45,362 nucleotides of DNA from Verrucomicrobium sp. (GTDB lineage: Bacteria > Verrucomicrobiota > Verrucomicrobiia > Limisphaerales > UBA9464), in contig JAJTFN010000030.1 of the NCBI GenBank assembly GCA_021298285.1, positions 21,856 to 67,217 of the forward strand. Direction: 5' to 3'. The translations under genes were made by a program, and so were the position numbers. Positions 10,461 to 20,247 of this stretch are shown here, piece by piece. Within the stretch, counting starts at the first letter, position 1; every line of letters starts with the position of its first letter. The notes beneath the pieces were generated by a model that had not been told where the DNA came from, made no database searches, and saw only the letters and a list, made by a program, of their open reading frames with translations.

Positions 10461-11321
10461 TCAGGCGGTTGGCGTCGTCGGGGTGTCTGTCGGGAACGCC
10501 GGTGCCGGCCGGTCGGTGCCGGCGTCGAGGCGGCGCGCGGCATCGGCCAGGAGGGCCATGGCCGCGATGGCGGCGGTCTCCGCCCTCAGGATGAGGGGAC
10601 CAAGCGACACCGCGTGCCCGGGTTGACGGTGCAGGCGATCCAGTTCGTCCGGGGTGAAGTCGCCCTCGGGCCCGATGGCCAAGGCCCAGCGGCGGGAGGC
10701 CGCGGCCCCCGCACCGTCCATGGACGAGGTTCCCGTCGGGGTGTTCGAGTTTCGACGCATCTCCTCGAGCACCTGCCCCATCGGCGGGGCGTCGGGCTCG
10801 AGGGAGCCGAAAAGCAACGTCGCCCCGCCCGGAGGGAGGCTCAGCGTGTCGAGGGCCTGCCCCAGCGGCAGCGGTCCGACCAGCTCGGGCAGCCACGGGT
10901 TGCGCGACTGCTTGGCGGCCTCGACGAGGGTCTGGGTCCAGAGGTCCCGTTTGCGTCCGGCCTCGCCGGCCGGCACCCGGGCCACGCAGCGCCCGGTGTC
11001 GAGCAGCACGAGGGAATCGACCCCGAGTTCGACCGACTTCTCGAGCACCACCTCCATCGCCTTGCCCTTGAGCAGCGCCTGGAGCAGGACGAGCCGGCAT
11101 GCGGGGCGACTCCGCAACTTCCGGGAGAGGGCCCGCACCACGACACCACCCCGGCCCGCCGAGAGGATCTCGGCCTCGATGAGCGTTCCCCGGCCGTCGA
11201 GCACCTCCAGTCGGTCTCCGCGGCCGAGGCGCAGCACCTGGTGGGCGTGACGGGCCTCGGCATCCCCAAGGTCGAACTCCGGGGTGGAGCACCGGTCCGG
11301 GGAGACGAAGAAGCGGTGCAT
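10461..11321 (-). CDS. rsmE: 16S rRNA (uracil-1498-N3)-methyltransferase
   Basis: RsmE is a SPOUT-class methyltransferase that methylates U1498 of 16S rRNA with S-adenosylmethionine. The 286-residue product begins MHRFFVSPD and has the N-terminal PUA-like part with HAHQVLRLGRGD, then the SPOUT knot region with QALLKGKAMEVVLEKSVELGV, IGPEGDFTPDE and LGPLILRAETAA. The last two motifs form the cofactor-binding knot and are diagnostic. A Thr/Pro-rich tail of about 20 residues follows the conserved end. It lies 28 bases after dnaJ and 1 base before the EF-hand gene. The dnaJ-rsmE neighbourhood is common in bacteria. Confidence 0.94.
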   Translation of the reverse strand: MHRFFVSPDRCSTPEFDLGDAEARHAHQVLRLGRGDRLEVLDGRGTLIEAEILSAGRGGVVVRALSRKLRSRPACRLVLLQALLKGKAMEVVLEKSVELGVDSLVLLDTGRCVARVPAGEAGRKRDLWTQTLVEAAKQSRNPWLPELVGPLPLGQALDTLSLPPGGATLLFGSLEPDAPPMGQVLEEMRRNSNTPTGTSSMDGAGAAASRRWALAIGPEGDFTPDELDRLHRQPGHAVSLGPLILRAETAAIAAMALLADAARRLDAGTDRPAPAFPTDTPTTPTA

Positions 11322-11349
11322 GTCGGGTGGCGGCCGCCCCGGCCGGAGG

Positions 11350-12516
11350 CTATTTGAAGAAGTTGCGGGCCTTCTCGAAGAACCCCTTCGACTGGGGATT
11401 CACGTTTTCGTCGCACAGGGCGGCGAACTCCTCGAGCTTGGCGCGCTGGGCCGCGTTGAGGCGCTGGGGAATCTCCACGCGCACGGTCACCAGCAGGTCG
11501 CCCTGGCCGCCCCCCTGGAGGTCCTTCACGCCGCGGGACTTGAGGCGGAAGGTGCTCCCGGACTGGGTGCCCGAGGGGATGGCGATGCGCGCCTTGCCGG
11601 TGAGGGTCGGCACGTCGATCTCGCCCCCGAGCGCCGCCTGCACGAAGCGGATGGGCACCTCGCAGGTGAGGTCGCGGCCATTGCGACCGAAGATGTCGTG
11701 CTCCTGCACGTGGATCATCACATGCAGGTCGCCGTTGGGTGCTCCGCGGACACCCGCCGCCCCGTTGCCCGAGGAGCGCAGCCGCACGCCGGTGTCGACG
11801 CCGGCCGGGATGCGGATCCGGACCGAGGACTTCTGGTTGACCCGCCCCTCGCCGGAGCAGGCACGGCACGGACGTTCGATGACCTTGCCGGCCCCGGAGC
11901 ACCGGGGGCAGGTCTGACGCATCATGATGATGCCGGCGTTGCGGGTCACCTGGCCCCGGCCGCCGCAGGTCTGGCAGGTGATCGTCTTGGAGCCCTTCTC
12001 GGCCCCGCCGCCGCCACAGGGCTCGCAGCGCACGGGCTTGGTGAAGGTCAGTTCCTTCTCGGTGCCGTTGACGGCCTCCTCGAGGGTGATCTCGAGGTCG
12101 TAGCGGAGGTTCTCACCATGGGCCTCCTCCTCGTCGCCTCCTCCTCCTCCTCCGAAGAACTGCTCGAAGATGCTCCCACCCCCGCCGCCGCCGCCGAACA
12201 CCTCGCGGAAGATGTCGGCCGGGTCGTGGAAGCCGCCCCCGGCGCCTCCCCGGGCACCGCCGGCCCCGGCCCGCAGGCGCGGGTCGAAGGCGGCATGGCC
12301 GTACTGGTCGTAGGCGGCCCGCTTCTGGGGATCGTTGAGGGCCTCATAGGCCTCGCCGAGTTCCTTGAACTTCTCCTCGGCTTCCTTGTCGCCGGGGTTC
12401 TTGTCCGGGTGGTACTGGACGGCCAGTTTCCGGTAGGCCTTCTTGAGTTGCTCGGGCGTGGCGCTGCGGTCGACCCCGAGGACTTCGTAATAGTCGCGCT
12501 TGTTGCTGGCGGCCAT
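11350..12516 (-). CDS. dnaJ: Chaperone DnaJ (Hsp40)
   Basis: Co-chaperone that delivers unfolded clients to DnaK and stimulates its ATPase. The 388-residue protein has an N-terminal J domain with YHPDKNPGD (HPD at residues 36-38), a Gly/Phe region with long glycine runs (about residues 80-130) and a cysteine-rich zinc domain with four CxxCxGxG-type repeats ([32 protein letters not shown]). The two beta-barrel client-binding domains end the protein. This is a full type A DnaJ. The start is three bases after the grpE stop, so the two are translationally linked. The glycine/glutamate-coding triplet runs around 12120-12200 are low-complexity DNA. Confidence 0.97.
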   Translation of the reverse strand: MAASNKRDYYEVLGVDRSATPEQLKKAYRKLAVQYHPDKNPGDKEAEEKFKELGEAYEALNDPQKRAAYDQYGHAAFDPRLRAGAGGARGGAGGGFHDPADIFREVFGGGGGGGSIFEQFFGGGGGGDEEEAHGENLRYDLEITLEEAVNGTEKELTFTKPVRCEPCGGGGAEKGSKTITCQTCGGRGQVTRNAGIIMMRQTCPRCSGAGKVIERPCRACSGEGRVNQKSSVRIRIPAGVDTGVRLRSSGNGAAGVRGAPNGDLHVMIHVQEHDIFGRNGRDLTCEVPIRFVQAALGGEIDVPTLTGKARIAIPSGTQSGSTFRLKSRGVKDLQGGGQGDLLVTVRVEIPQRLNAAQRAKLEEFAALCDENVNPQSKGFFEKARNFFK

Positions 12517-12519
12517 GGG

Positions 12520-13125
12520 TCAGGATTGGCTCGGGGATTGGCTCGACGGGGAGGCCGGGGCGGCGGGGCGACGGGCCACCACCACCGCGGCGGGTCGGAG
12601 CAGCCGGTCCTTCATCTTGTACCCCTTGCGGTTCTGGCTGATCACGTGGCCGTCGGCGACCTCGGTGGTCTCCTGCTGGGAAAGCGCCTCGTGCAGGGAC
12701 GGGTCGAAGGGCTTGCCCACGGCGTCGATCTCCTCGACCCCGTAGTCGGCCACGGTGTTGCGCAGCTGGCCCTGGATCATGCCCACCCCGGCACGCAGCG
12801 ACTCGAGGTTGGTGTTCGGTTGCGAGGCGGCCTGCATGGCCATCTCGAAGGTGTCGAGCACCGGCAACAGGCGTCCGAGCACCGATTCGGTCGCGGCCCG
12901 GCGCACCTCGTCGCGCTCGCGGGCGGCCCGTTTCTTGAAGTTCTCGAAGTCGGCGTACAGGCGGACGTACCGGTCCTGCGCCTCGGCCAGTTGCACCGCG
13001 AGGGAGGGTTGGGACGTCCCCGCGTCCGATCCCGGGGTGGCGGATGCCGGCCCGGAGGCCGCAGGGTTGGCGGGGGTTGGGTCGCCCGGGGGCACGCCGG
13101 GTTCGGCAGGCGGAGTCTCACTCAT
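12520..13125 (-). CDS. grpE: Nucleotide exchange factor GrpE
   Basis: GrpE dimers release ADP from DnaK. The 201-residue product has a Pro/Ala/Gly-rich disordered N-terminus (about 40 residues), a long helix with AQDRYVRLYADFENFKKRA (the conserved dimer helix) and the C-terminal beta domain with FDPSLHEALSQ and VISQNRKGYKMKDRLLRPAAVVV, the GrpE signature. A Ser/Pro-rich tail follows. The start at 13125 (MSETPP) is preferred over an in-frame ATG at 13182, because the best promoter candidate would start transcription downstream of 13182. It heads the grpE-dnaJ-rsmE-EF-hand operon; dnaK and hrcA are not in this window. Confidence 0.94.
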   Translation of the reverse strand: MSETPPAEPGVPPGDPTPANPAASGPASATPGSDAGTSQPSLAVQLAEAQDRYVRLYADFENFKKRAARERDEVRRAATESVLGRLLPVLDTFEMAMQAASQPNTNLESLRAGVGMIQGQLRNTVADYGVEEIDAVGKPFDPSLHEALSQQETTEVADGHVISQNRKGYKMKDRLLRPAAVVVARRPAAPASPSSQSPSQS

Positions 13126-13153
13126 GGTCGGTCGGTCTCGAAACAGGTCGGTC

Positions 13154-13182
13154 AGGATAGGATCTGCACGGGCATCGGGCAA
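13154..13182 (-). promoter_or_regulatory. Candidate promoter of the grpE operon
   Basis: On the minus strand, TTGCCC (13182-13177) and TATCCT (13159-13154) are separated by exactly 17 bases; each matches the sigma-70 consensus at 4 of 6 positions. The transcript would start near 13147, about 22 bases before the grpE ATG. I saw no CIRCE element (HrcA operator) in the gap, so HrcA control is not supported. Confidence 0.35.
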
Positions 13183-13210
13183 TAGGCCGGGGCGTGGGTC
13201 GGGGTGTGGA

Positions 13211-14284
13211 TCAGGCGAGGCCCGAGGTCTCGGGGAAGCCGCACATCAGGTTCAGGCTCTGGACGGCCTGGCCCGAGGCACCCTTGAGGATGTTGTCCTC
13301 GGCGCTCATGACGATCAGGCGCCCGGTGCGCGGATCCAACCGCCAGGCGATCTCCACGACGTTGGTGCCGACGACGTTCTTGGTGTCCGGCAGGGCCTTG
13401 CCCTCGAGCACCCGGACGAACGGGGCGCCGACGTAGGCCCGGGCGTAGGAGGCCGCGATCTCGGCGCCCAGAGCGGCGACCTCGTCCGGCGTCGCGAACG
13501 GCCGGCTCGGCGCCAGGTACAGCGTGGTGAGGATCCCGCGGTTGACGGGGATGAGGTGCGGCGTGAACTGGATGACCACCGGCACCCCCGCCGCCGCGGA
13601 GAGCTGCTCCTCGATCTCCGAGAGGTGTCGGTGCTTCGGCACGCCATACGGGCGCACGCTCTCGTTGCATTCGCAGAACAGGTAGTCGACCTCGGCCTTG
13701 CGACCGGCGCCGCTGACGCCGCTCAACGAGTCGGCGATGATGCCCGAGGGACGGATCAGCCCGTCGCGGAGCAGCGGCAGCGTCGGCAGGAGGATGCTGG
13801 TGGGATAGCAGCCCGGCGAGGCCACCAGGCGCGCGCCCCGGATCGCCTCGGCGTGGACCTCGGGCAGGCCATAGACCGACTGCGCCAGGAGGTCCGGGGC
13901 GGGGTGGTCGTGCGCGTAGAACTCCCGGTAGACGGCGGCGCTCTTGAGGCGGAAGTCGGCGCTCAGGTCGATGACCCGGCACCCGCTGCGCAGCAGGGGG
14001 ATGGCGTACTCGGCCGCCACGCCGTGCGGCAGGGCCAGGAAGACCACCTCGGCCTCGCGCGCCAGCGCCGCCGTGTCCGGATCGGTGAACCTCAGCGACC
14101 GGGCCAACGGGTGGGTGGCGAACCGGGGGAACACCTGGGAGATGGTCTGCCCGGCGCTTTGCCGGGAGGTGACCGCCACCAGTTCGGCATGCGGGTGGCG
14201 GAGCAGCAGGCGGACGAGTTCCTCGCCGGAGTAGCCGGAGGCTCCGACGATGGCGACGCGGACGGATCGTGGACTGGAGGTCAT
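13211..14284 (-). CDS. argC: N-acetyl-gamma-glutamyl-phosphate reductase
   Basis: Reduces N-acetylglutamyl phosphate to the semialdehyde with NADPH, the third step of arginine synthesis. The 357-residue protein starts with a Rossmann nucleotide-binding segment, VAIVGASGYSGEELVRLL. It carries the active-site cysteine in VASPGCYPTS near residue 155, the VFLALPHG and DLSADFRL segments, and the C-terminal HLIPVNRGI and NVVGTNVVEIAW regions. Length fits the long form (about 345-360). No other arg genes are adjacent. It precedes grpE on the same strand with an 85-base gap that contains the candidate grpE promoter. Confidence 0.96.
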   Translation of the reverse strand: MTSSPRSVRVAIVGASGYSGEELVRLLLRHPHAELVAVTSRQSAGQTISQVFPRFATHPLARSLRFTDPDTAALAREAEVVFLALPHGVAAEYAIPLLRSGCRVIDLSADFRLKSAAVYREFYAHDHPAPDLLAQSVYGLPEVHAEAIRGARLVASPGCYPTSILLPTLPLLRDGLIRPSGIIADSLSGVSGAGRKAEVDYLFCECNESVRPYGVPKHRHLSEIEEQLSAAAGVPVVIQFTPHLIPVNRGILTTLYLAPSRPFATPDEVAALGAEIAASYARAYVGAPFVRVLEGKALPDTKNVVGTNVVEIAWRLDPRTGRLIVMSAEDNILKGASGQAVQSLNLMCGFPETSGLA

Positions 14285-14422
14285 GGTCTGTTCGGGGTGA
14301 TGCCGCCCAGGCGGGCATCGGGGACATGCTGGGACAAGGGAAGGGGCGAGGCCATCCCGGAATCCGGGCCGGCGCCCCCCCCGGGAGTCCCGGTGTCGAC
14401 GCGGGGCCGCGGCAGGGACAGC

Positions 14423-14455
14423 AAAAAGCCCCGCCGGAGGTCCGACGGGGCTTTT
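14423..14455 (-). terminator. Intrinsic terminator of rplM-rpsI
   Basis: AAAAGCCCCG (14424-14433) pairs with CGGGGCTTTT (14446-14455), 35 bases past the rpsI stop on the minus strand. The stem is followed there by five T residues (A-run 14423-14427 on the + strand). Inner bases can extend the stem with one mismatch. It separates the ribosomal operon from argC. Confidence 0.9.
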
Positions 14456-14489
14456 GTGGTGACACCGGGGACCCCGGTGTCGGTCCGGA

Positions 14490-14885
14490 TCAGCGCTTGC
14501 TGAACTGGAAGCGCTTGCGGGCGCCCGGTTGGCCGTACTTCTTGCGCTCCTTCATGCGCGGGTCGCGGGTCAGCAGGCCGTCGGCCTTGAGGAGCGGACG
14601 CAGGGCCGCATCGGCCTCGATGAGGGCCCGGGCGATCCCGTGGCGGACCGCACCGGCCTGGCCGATGGGTCCACCCCCGTCGACATTCACCGAGACGTCG
14701 AACTTGCCGGAGGTCGCGGTGGTCACGAAGGGCTGCTGGACGGTCATCCGCTGGGACTCGAGCGGGAAGTACACCTCGAAGGCACGGCCATTGACGAGGA
14801 TCTTGCCGGAGCCGGCGCTGATGCGGACGCGGGCCACGGAGGTCTTCCGGCGGCCGGTCCCGAGGAATTCGTTGGTATTCGACAT
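14490..14885 (-). CDS. rpsI: 30S ribosomal protein S9
   Basis: Small-subunit protein whose basic C-terminal tail reaches the P-site tRNA. The 131-residue product has [16 protein letters not shown] at the start, [19 protein letters not shown] in the middle (the S9 signature) and ends KRFQFSKR; the terminal Lys-Arg is the conserved tRNA-contacting end. It follows rplM by 60 bases on the same strand, the conserved L13-S9 operon, and is closed by an intrinsic terminator. Confidence 0.98.
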   Translation of the reverse strand: MSNTNEFLGTGRRKTSVARVRISAGSGKILVNGRAFEVYFPLESQRMTVQQPFVTTATSGKFDVSVNVDGGGPIGQAGAVRHGIARALIEADAALRPLLKADGLLTRDPRMKERKKYGQPGARKRFQFSKR

Positions 14886-14945
14886 GGTGAGCAGGGAGAG
14901 GGTTCAGCCTGGGGGGCGGAGGGGCTTTCTTTTGGCTGGTGTTTC

Positions 14946-15380
14946 TTAGCCGGCGTACTTCATGTCGCGCGGCTCCTGGGCCGCATGCGGGTGGTTGGAG
15001 CCGGGATAGACCTTGAGCTTGGTCAGCAACTGGTCGCCGAGGCGGTTCTTCGGGAGCATGCCTTTGACGGCGTGCATCACGAGGCGCTCGGGGTGGGCGG
15101 CGCGCACCTGCGAGACCGAGCGGTACTTCTCGCCACCCTTCCAGCCCGAGTACGACATGAACAGCTTGTCGGTCTCCTTCGTGCCGCTGAGGGCGACCTT
15201 CTCGGCATTGATGACGACCACGAAGTCACCGGCATCGAGGTGGGGGGTGAACACGGGCTTGTCCTTGCCGCGCAACGCGTCGGCAACTTGGACGGCGAGG
15301 CGGCCGAGGATGGCGCCATTGGCGTCGATCACACGCCACGCACGGCGCTGCACATCGACTTTGGGCAGATAGGTCTTCAT
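14946..15380 (-). CDS. rplM: 50S ribosomal protein L13
   Basis: Large-subunit assembly protein. The 144-residue product begins MKTYLPKVDVQRRAWRVID, with GAILGRLAVQVADALRGKDKP, GDFVVVINAEKV, and the signature LVMHAVKGMLPKNRLGDQLL near residue 105. The start at 15380 is the canonical one; the frame remains open upstream to a TTG-type codon, but the extension lies over the predicted promoter. It is the first gene of the rplM-rpsI operon. No L13-type leader structure was recognised. Confidence 0.98.
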   Translation of the reverse strand: MKTYLPKVDVQRRAWRVIDANGAILGRLAVQVADALRGKDKPVFTPHLDAGDFVVVINAEKVALSGTKETDKLFMSYSGWKGGEKYRSVSQVRAAHPERLVMHAVKGMLPKNRLGDQLLTKLKVYPGSNHPHAAQEPRDMKYAG

Positions 15381-15718
15381 CAAGTATCCGGGAATCAAAT
15401 ATCCGAAGGTTCCGAAAAGGAGCGGCGTTTTTATCAGGGGCTGGGCGAGCGTCAATGCCCGATTTCAGAAGGCGGAGTTTCAGGCGGCTTGGCGATGTCG
15501 CTTCGACGGAGGGTCCGGAGGGGGCTCCCGCCGGAAGAACCGCTGCGGGAAACGCCTGCCTCCCCATCCTGCCTCCCCGGCACCACATCGACGGGACGTC
15601 GGACCACGGAGGGCTCCGCCAGGCAAGCACAGAACCTGGAAGTCCGCCGGAAAACCAGCCCGATGGTCCTGCAGCCTTGGCTTGACCCGCCGGAGTGGTG
15701 TGGTTGCATCCGCGTGCA
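15381..15718. other. 338-base intergenic region between divergent rplM and lipoprotein genes
   Basis: No convincing gene is present. Next to rplM lies a good promoter candidate (15428-15455, minus strand). The centre (about 15480-15620) is GC-rich, has no long inverted repeat and has no coding character. On the + strand, TTGACC near 15682 resembles a -35 box for the lipoprotein gene at 15719, but no matching -10 box is visible at the right distance. Confidence 0.6.
15428..15455 (-). promoter_or_regulatory. Candidate sigma-70-type promoter of rplM-rpsI
   Basis: On the minus strand, TTGACG (15455-15450) is followed after 16 bases by TAAAAA (15433-15428) inside an AT-rich patch that stands out in this GC-rich DNA. 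The -35 matches 5/6 and the -10 4/6. Transcription would start near 15421, about 40 bases before the rplM ATG. Confidence 0.55.
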
Positions 15719-16096
15719 ATGAACAAGTTCTTGACCGTCTCCGCGCTGCTGATCGGCCTGGCCGGTGTCTCCGGCTGCTACCGGACCCAGGAAGGCCGGG
15801 TGAAGGTCGGCGTTCCCTTCTCCACCGACACCATCGAGAGCCGCTATGAGCGGCCGGTCGTCCAGTTGTTCGAGGCGGCCAAGGCCACCTTGGGTTACAA
15901 CGGCACGATCACCTCCGAGGATATCGTCCGCAAGACCCTCACCGCCCAGGTGGAGAACCGCACGCTCTGGGTCCGCGTGGAGGAACTCGAGCCGAACGCC
16001 AGCCGCATCCTCGTGCAGGCGCGCCAGTCCAATGGCAAGGGCGACATCATCCTCGCCAGCGAGATCGACAAGCAGATCGCGCTGAGGCTCCGCTGA
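15719..16096 (+). CDS. Small lipoprotein, DUF3568-like
   Basis: A 125-residue protein starting MNKFLTVSALLIGLAGVSGCYR. The hydrophobic helix and VSGC lipobox predict cleavage before Cys20 and lipid anchoring. The mature part has an alternating beta/helix pattern (RPVVQLFEAAKATLGYNG, then NRTLWVRVEELEPNASRILVQAR), which resembles DUF3568-type lipoproteins that are common in Verrucomicrobiota and relatives. The family assignment is from memory of the pattern and is moderate. Role unknown; an outer-membrane or periplasmic location is expected. It is followed after 47 bases by the ClC-family gene on the same strand. Confidence 0.8.
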   Translation: MNKFLTVSALLIGLAGVSGCYRTQEGRVKVGVPFSTDTIESRYERPVVQLFEAAKATLGYNGTITSEDIVRKTLTAQVENRTLWVRVEELEPNASRILVQARQSNGKGDIILASEIDKQIALRLR

Positions 16097-16143
16097 GGCG
16101 ACTTTGGAACGCCAGCGCCCCGGGAACCCGCACGCGCCCTCCG

Positions 16144-17526
16144 ATGGCCGAGGTCCCGAAGTCTCCGGCATCACGGCCCGACGCCGGTGATCGCCCGGGC
16201 GGTCCACCGGCCGACGGGTCGATCCGGAGTCCGGGGATGGCCCCGGGCCCTGCCGGATCATTGGCCTTGGCGGCGTGCTGTGGCATTGCCGCCGGGCTGG
16301 CTGGTGCCCTCTTCCTGACGGCCCTCGATGCCGTCACCTCCCTGCGGTGGCGGTTTCCGTGGCTCCTGTACCTGCTGCCGGTGGCCGGGGTCGTCTCCGC
16401 CCGGGCCTACCGGGCCTGGGGTCGGGGGGCGGAGCGCGGCACCGCGCTGGTGTTGGACGCGGTCCGGGACCCCCGGACCCGGGTTCCGGGAATCCTCGCG
16501 CCGATGATCCTCGGATCGACCCTCCTGAGCCACCTGTGTGGCGGGTCGGTCGGTCGGGAGGGCACCGCCGTGCAGATGGGAGCCTCGCTGGGGGAGACGA
16601 TCCGGCGGCGGTTCTTCGCCACGACCAACGATCCCGCCGCCGCCCTGCTGGCCGGAGTGGCCGGCGGGTTCGGGGCGGTGTTTGGGACCCCCTGGGCGGG
16701 CGCCCTGTATGCGGTCGAACTGCCGCTGGTCGCCGGGTTCCGCTGGCCGCAGGCCATCCCCTGCCTGGTGGCATCGTGGTGCGGTCATGCCACCTGCACG
16801 GCCCTCGGGGTCCGGCACACACCCTGTCCGGGTTTTCCCATGGGTGATCCGTTCGACGGAGGCCGGATCCTGGGCTGGGTCGTCGCCGGGGTGGTTTTCG
16901 GCCTGGCGGCGCGGGCCTTCGTGGCCTGCCTGCGGGGTTGGAGCCGGGCCTACGGCTGCCTCCCGGGGGCGCCCGGCACGCTCTCGGGATGGATCCAGCC
17001 CATCGTGGCCGCCGGGGCCGTGATCGCGATGGCCGCCCTGCTCGGAACCGATGCCTACCTCGGGTTGGGGGTGACCGGCCGTCTGCCGACCGACCCGTCG
17101 ATCGTCCGCAGCTTCGATCCCGGTGGCGTGACGACCTGGAGCTGGTTCTGGAAGCTCCTGTTCACCACCGCGACCCTCGCCGGCGGGTTCAAGGGCGGCG
17201 AGGTGACACCGCTCTTCTTCATCGGTGCGGCCCTGGGGCAGTCTCTGGCGGCCTTCGCGGGATGGCCCGTCGGCGAGTTCGCCGCGTTGGGGTTCATCGC
17301 CGTGTTCGCCGCCGCCGGCCACACGCCATGGGCCTGCGCCGTGCTGGGCTGGGAGCTCTTCGGGCCCGGGATCATCGTCCCGGGGCTGGTCGCCGTGCTG
17401 GTGGCCGATGCGGTGGCGACGGGGGCGGGACTCCATGCCCACCGGGCCCGATCGGCGCTGGTCGACCGCGTGGCCGTTGGGTGGGCCGCCCGGTCGGCCC
17501 GAGGGAAGGGCACCCGGGTCCCTTGA
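16144..17526 (+). CDS. ClC-family anion channel/antiporter, divergent (SycA/YfeO-like) type
   Basis: A 460-residue polytopic membrane protein with about ten hydrophobic segments. ClC marks include GGSVGREGTAVQMGASLG near residue 135 (the GREGP region, with Thr in place of Pro; the gating glutamate is kept) and GGFKGGEVTPLFFIGAALG near residue 350 (usual form GGxFxPxxxxGA). A canonical GSGIP anion-filter motif is not seen where expected; the segment there reads GRGAERGTALVLDAV. This matches the poorly characterised ClC branch often labelled SycA-like. The ion carried (chloride, fluoride or other) and whether it is a channel or a proton antiporter cannot be decided. The first 35 residues are polar and proline-rich, so a later start is possible. 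Confidence 0.87.
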   Translation: MAEVPKSPASRPDAGDRPGGPPADGSIRSPGMAPGPAGSLALAACCGIAAGLAGALFLTALDAVTSLRWRFPWLLYLLPVAGVVSARAYRAWGRGAERGTALVLDAVRDPRTRVPGILAPMILGSTLLSHLCGGSVGREGTAVQMGASLGETIRRRFFATTNDPAAALLAGVAGGFGAVFGTPWAGALYAVELPLVAGFRWPQAIPCLVASWCGHATCTALGVRHTPCPGFPMGDPFDGGRILGWVVAGVVFGLAARAFVACLRGWSRAYGCLPGAPGTLSGWIQPIVAAGAVIAMAALLGTDAYLGLGVTGRLPTDPSIVRSFDPGGVTTWSWFWKLLFTTATLAGGFKGGEVTPLFFIGAALGQSLAAFAGWPVGEFAALGFIAVFAAAGHTPWACAVLGWELFGPGIIVPGLVAVLVADAVATGAGLHAHRARSALVDRVAVGWAARSARGKGTRVP

Positions 17527-17539
17527 CCCGGACCGGCGG

Positions 17540-18916
<1,377 letters not shown>

Positions 18917-19046
18917 ATCCGGGAAGATAGGGGCCGTCGGGCATCCGGTCTGCTTTTTTTGGCCGGGCAGGCTGGGAGGACCCCGGCCGGGAGTCTGGCC
19001 GGCGGTGTGGCCCACGTGGAGACCGCCCCCGTTTTGCCCTGTCGGG

Positions 19047-20240
19047 TCAGTGTTTCCCGAGGGAGCCGGCGAGGGTGAAGATCGGGAGCAGGAGGCCCAG
19101 GGCGAGGAAGCCGATGCCGGCGGCGACCAGGCAGAGGATGACGGGCTCGATGAGCCGCACCGACTGGTCGACCTGCTGGTTGGTGCGCCGCTCGACGGTG
19201 TTGGCGATCTGGAGCAGCACCTTGTCGAGTTTGTTGGACTCCTCGGCCACGGTGATCATGGCCATGATCTGGTCGGGGAAAAGCCCGCCCTCGGACAGCG
19301 GGCCGGACAGGGATTTGCCGTCCCGGATGCTCTCGGCGGCGATGGCGATCTTCTCGCCGAGGAGGCGGGAACCGGTGGCGTCCTTGGCGATCTTGAGGGC
19401 CCCGAGCATGGGGACTCCGTTGGCCAGCATCGTGCCCAGGATGCGGCAGAAGCGGGTGATGGCCAGCATCTTGAGGGCCGTGCCCACGACCGGGACGCGG
19501 TGCTGCCAGATCTCGAGGGTCCGTCGCGAGGACTCCTTGCTCAAGGCCGAGACGATCGCCGCCACGAGGGCCGCCAGCACCACCGCCACCACGTACCAGT
19601 AGCTCCGGAGCACCGTGCTGGCGCCGAAGAGCAGCACGGTGGGGAGGGGTTTCTGGGCGCCGGCCAGCAGGGGCTCGAACTTGGGCACGAAGAAGATCAG
19701 CGCACCGGCCATGACCGTGGCCCCGAGGGCCGAGAGCAGCGCCGGGTAGATCATGGCGCCCATCACCTTGGCCCGCAGCTCGTCGAGCCGCTCGAGGAAC
19801 TCGGAGAGGCTGCGGAGCACGTCCTCGAGGAACGAGGCCCGTTCACCGGCCTGCACCATGGAGGTGTGCAGCGGCGGGAAGACCTCGGGGAAGCGTCGCA
19901 GCGCGTCGGTCAGGGTCTGCCCGTCGGCCACCCCGGAGCGGACCTCCTTGAGGATGGCCTTGAGCTGGGCGTTGACCGTGGAGCGGATGAGCGAATCCAG
20001 GGCCCGCAGCATCGGCACCCCCGAGCCGATCAGGTCGGCCAGTTGGCCGTACATGAGGCCGATGTCGCGGCTGGAGACGCGCCGGCGCCTCGATTTCGAG
20101 GCGTCTGCCGAGGCGATGTCGACCGGGAACAGGTTCTTCTCGCCCAGCATCCGCACCGCGGCGGCCTCGCCCTCGGCCTCGAGGTGGCCGGAGACCTGTC
20201 GGCCCCCCGGATCCAGTGCGGTGTAGCGGAACTTGGGCAT
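19047..20240 (-). CDS. gspF: Type II secretion / type IV pilus inner-membrane platform protein GspF/PilC
   Basis: The 397-residue protein is the inner-membrane platform that works with the GspE/PilB ATPase to assemble pseudopilins or pilins. It begins [22 protein letters not shown], the standard GspF N-terminus. Two homologous cytoplasmic T2SSF domains (about residues 70-190 and 275-390) are separated by membrane helices near 170-190, 215-240 and 370-393. Motifs include [19 protein letters not shown] and [20 protein letters not shown], the paired repeat motifs. It starts 7 bases after the gspE stop. Confidence 0.94.
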   Translation of the reverse strand: MPKFRYTALDPGGRQVSGHLEAEGEAAAVRMLGEKNLFPVDIASADASKSRRRRVSSRDIGLMYGQLADLIGSGVPMLRALDSLIRSTVNAQLKAILKEVRSGVADGQTLTDALRRFPEVFPPLHTSMVQAGERASFLEDVLRSLSEFLERLDELRAKVMGAMIYPALLSALGATVMAGALIFFVPKFEPLLAGAQKPLPTVLLFGASTVLRSYWYVVAVVLAALVAAIVSALSKESSRRTLEIWQHRVPVVGTALKMLAITRFCRILGTMLANGVPMLGALKIAKDATGSRLLGEKIAIAAESIRDGKSLSGPLSEGGLFPDQIMAMITVAEESNKLDKVLLQIANTVERRTNQQVDQSVRLIEPVILCLVAAGIGFLALGLLLPIFTLAGSLGKH

Positions 20241-20247
20241 GCGCGGG

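Noticed and set aside
12120-12200. CTC/GAG triplet runs as a microsatellite or recombination site
   Set aside because: They encode the glycine/glutamate-rich linker of DnaJ and are explained by that.
15455-15685. 76-codon + strand open frame in the rplM/lipoprotein gap
   Set aside because: Its start lies over the rplM promoter candidate, there is no ribosome site, and the sequence is low-quality and proline/glycine/alanine-rich.
16097-16143. GGCGA...CGCC segment before the ClC gene resembling the start of a fluoride riboswitch
   Set aside because: Only the first helix is loosely similar. The conserved downstream pseudoknot elements are absent, and the gap is just 47 bases.
18951-18990. Hairpin GGCCGGG/CCCGGCC next to a T7 run between gspF and the response regulator
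   Set aside because: The T-run is on the wrong side of the stem for either strand, so it is not an intrinsic terminator.
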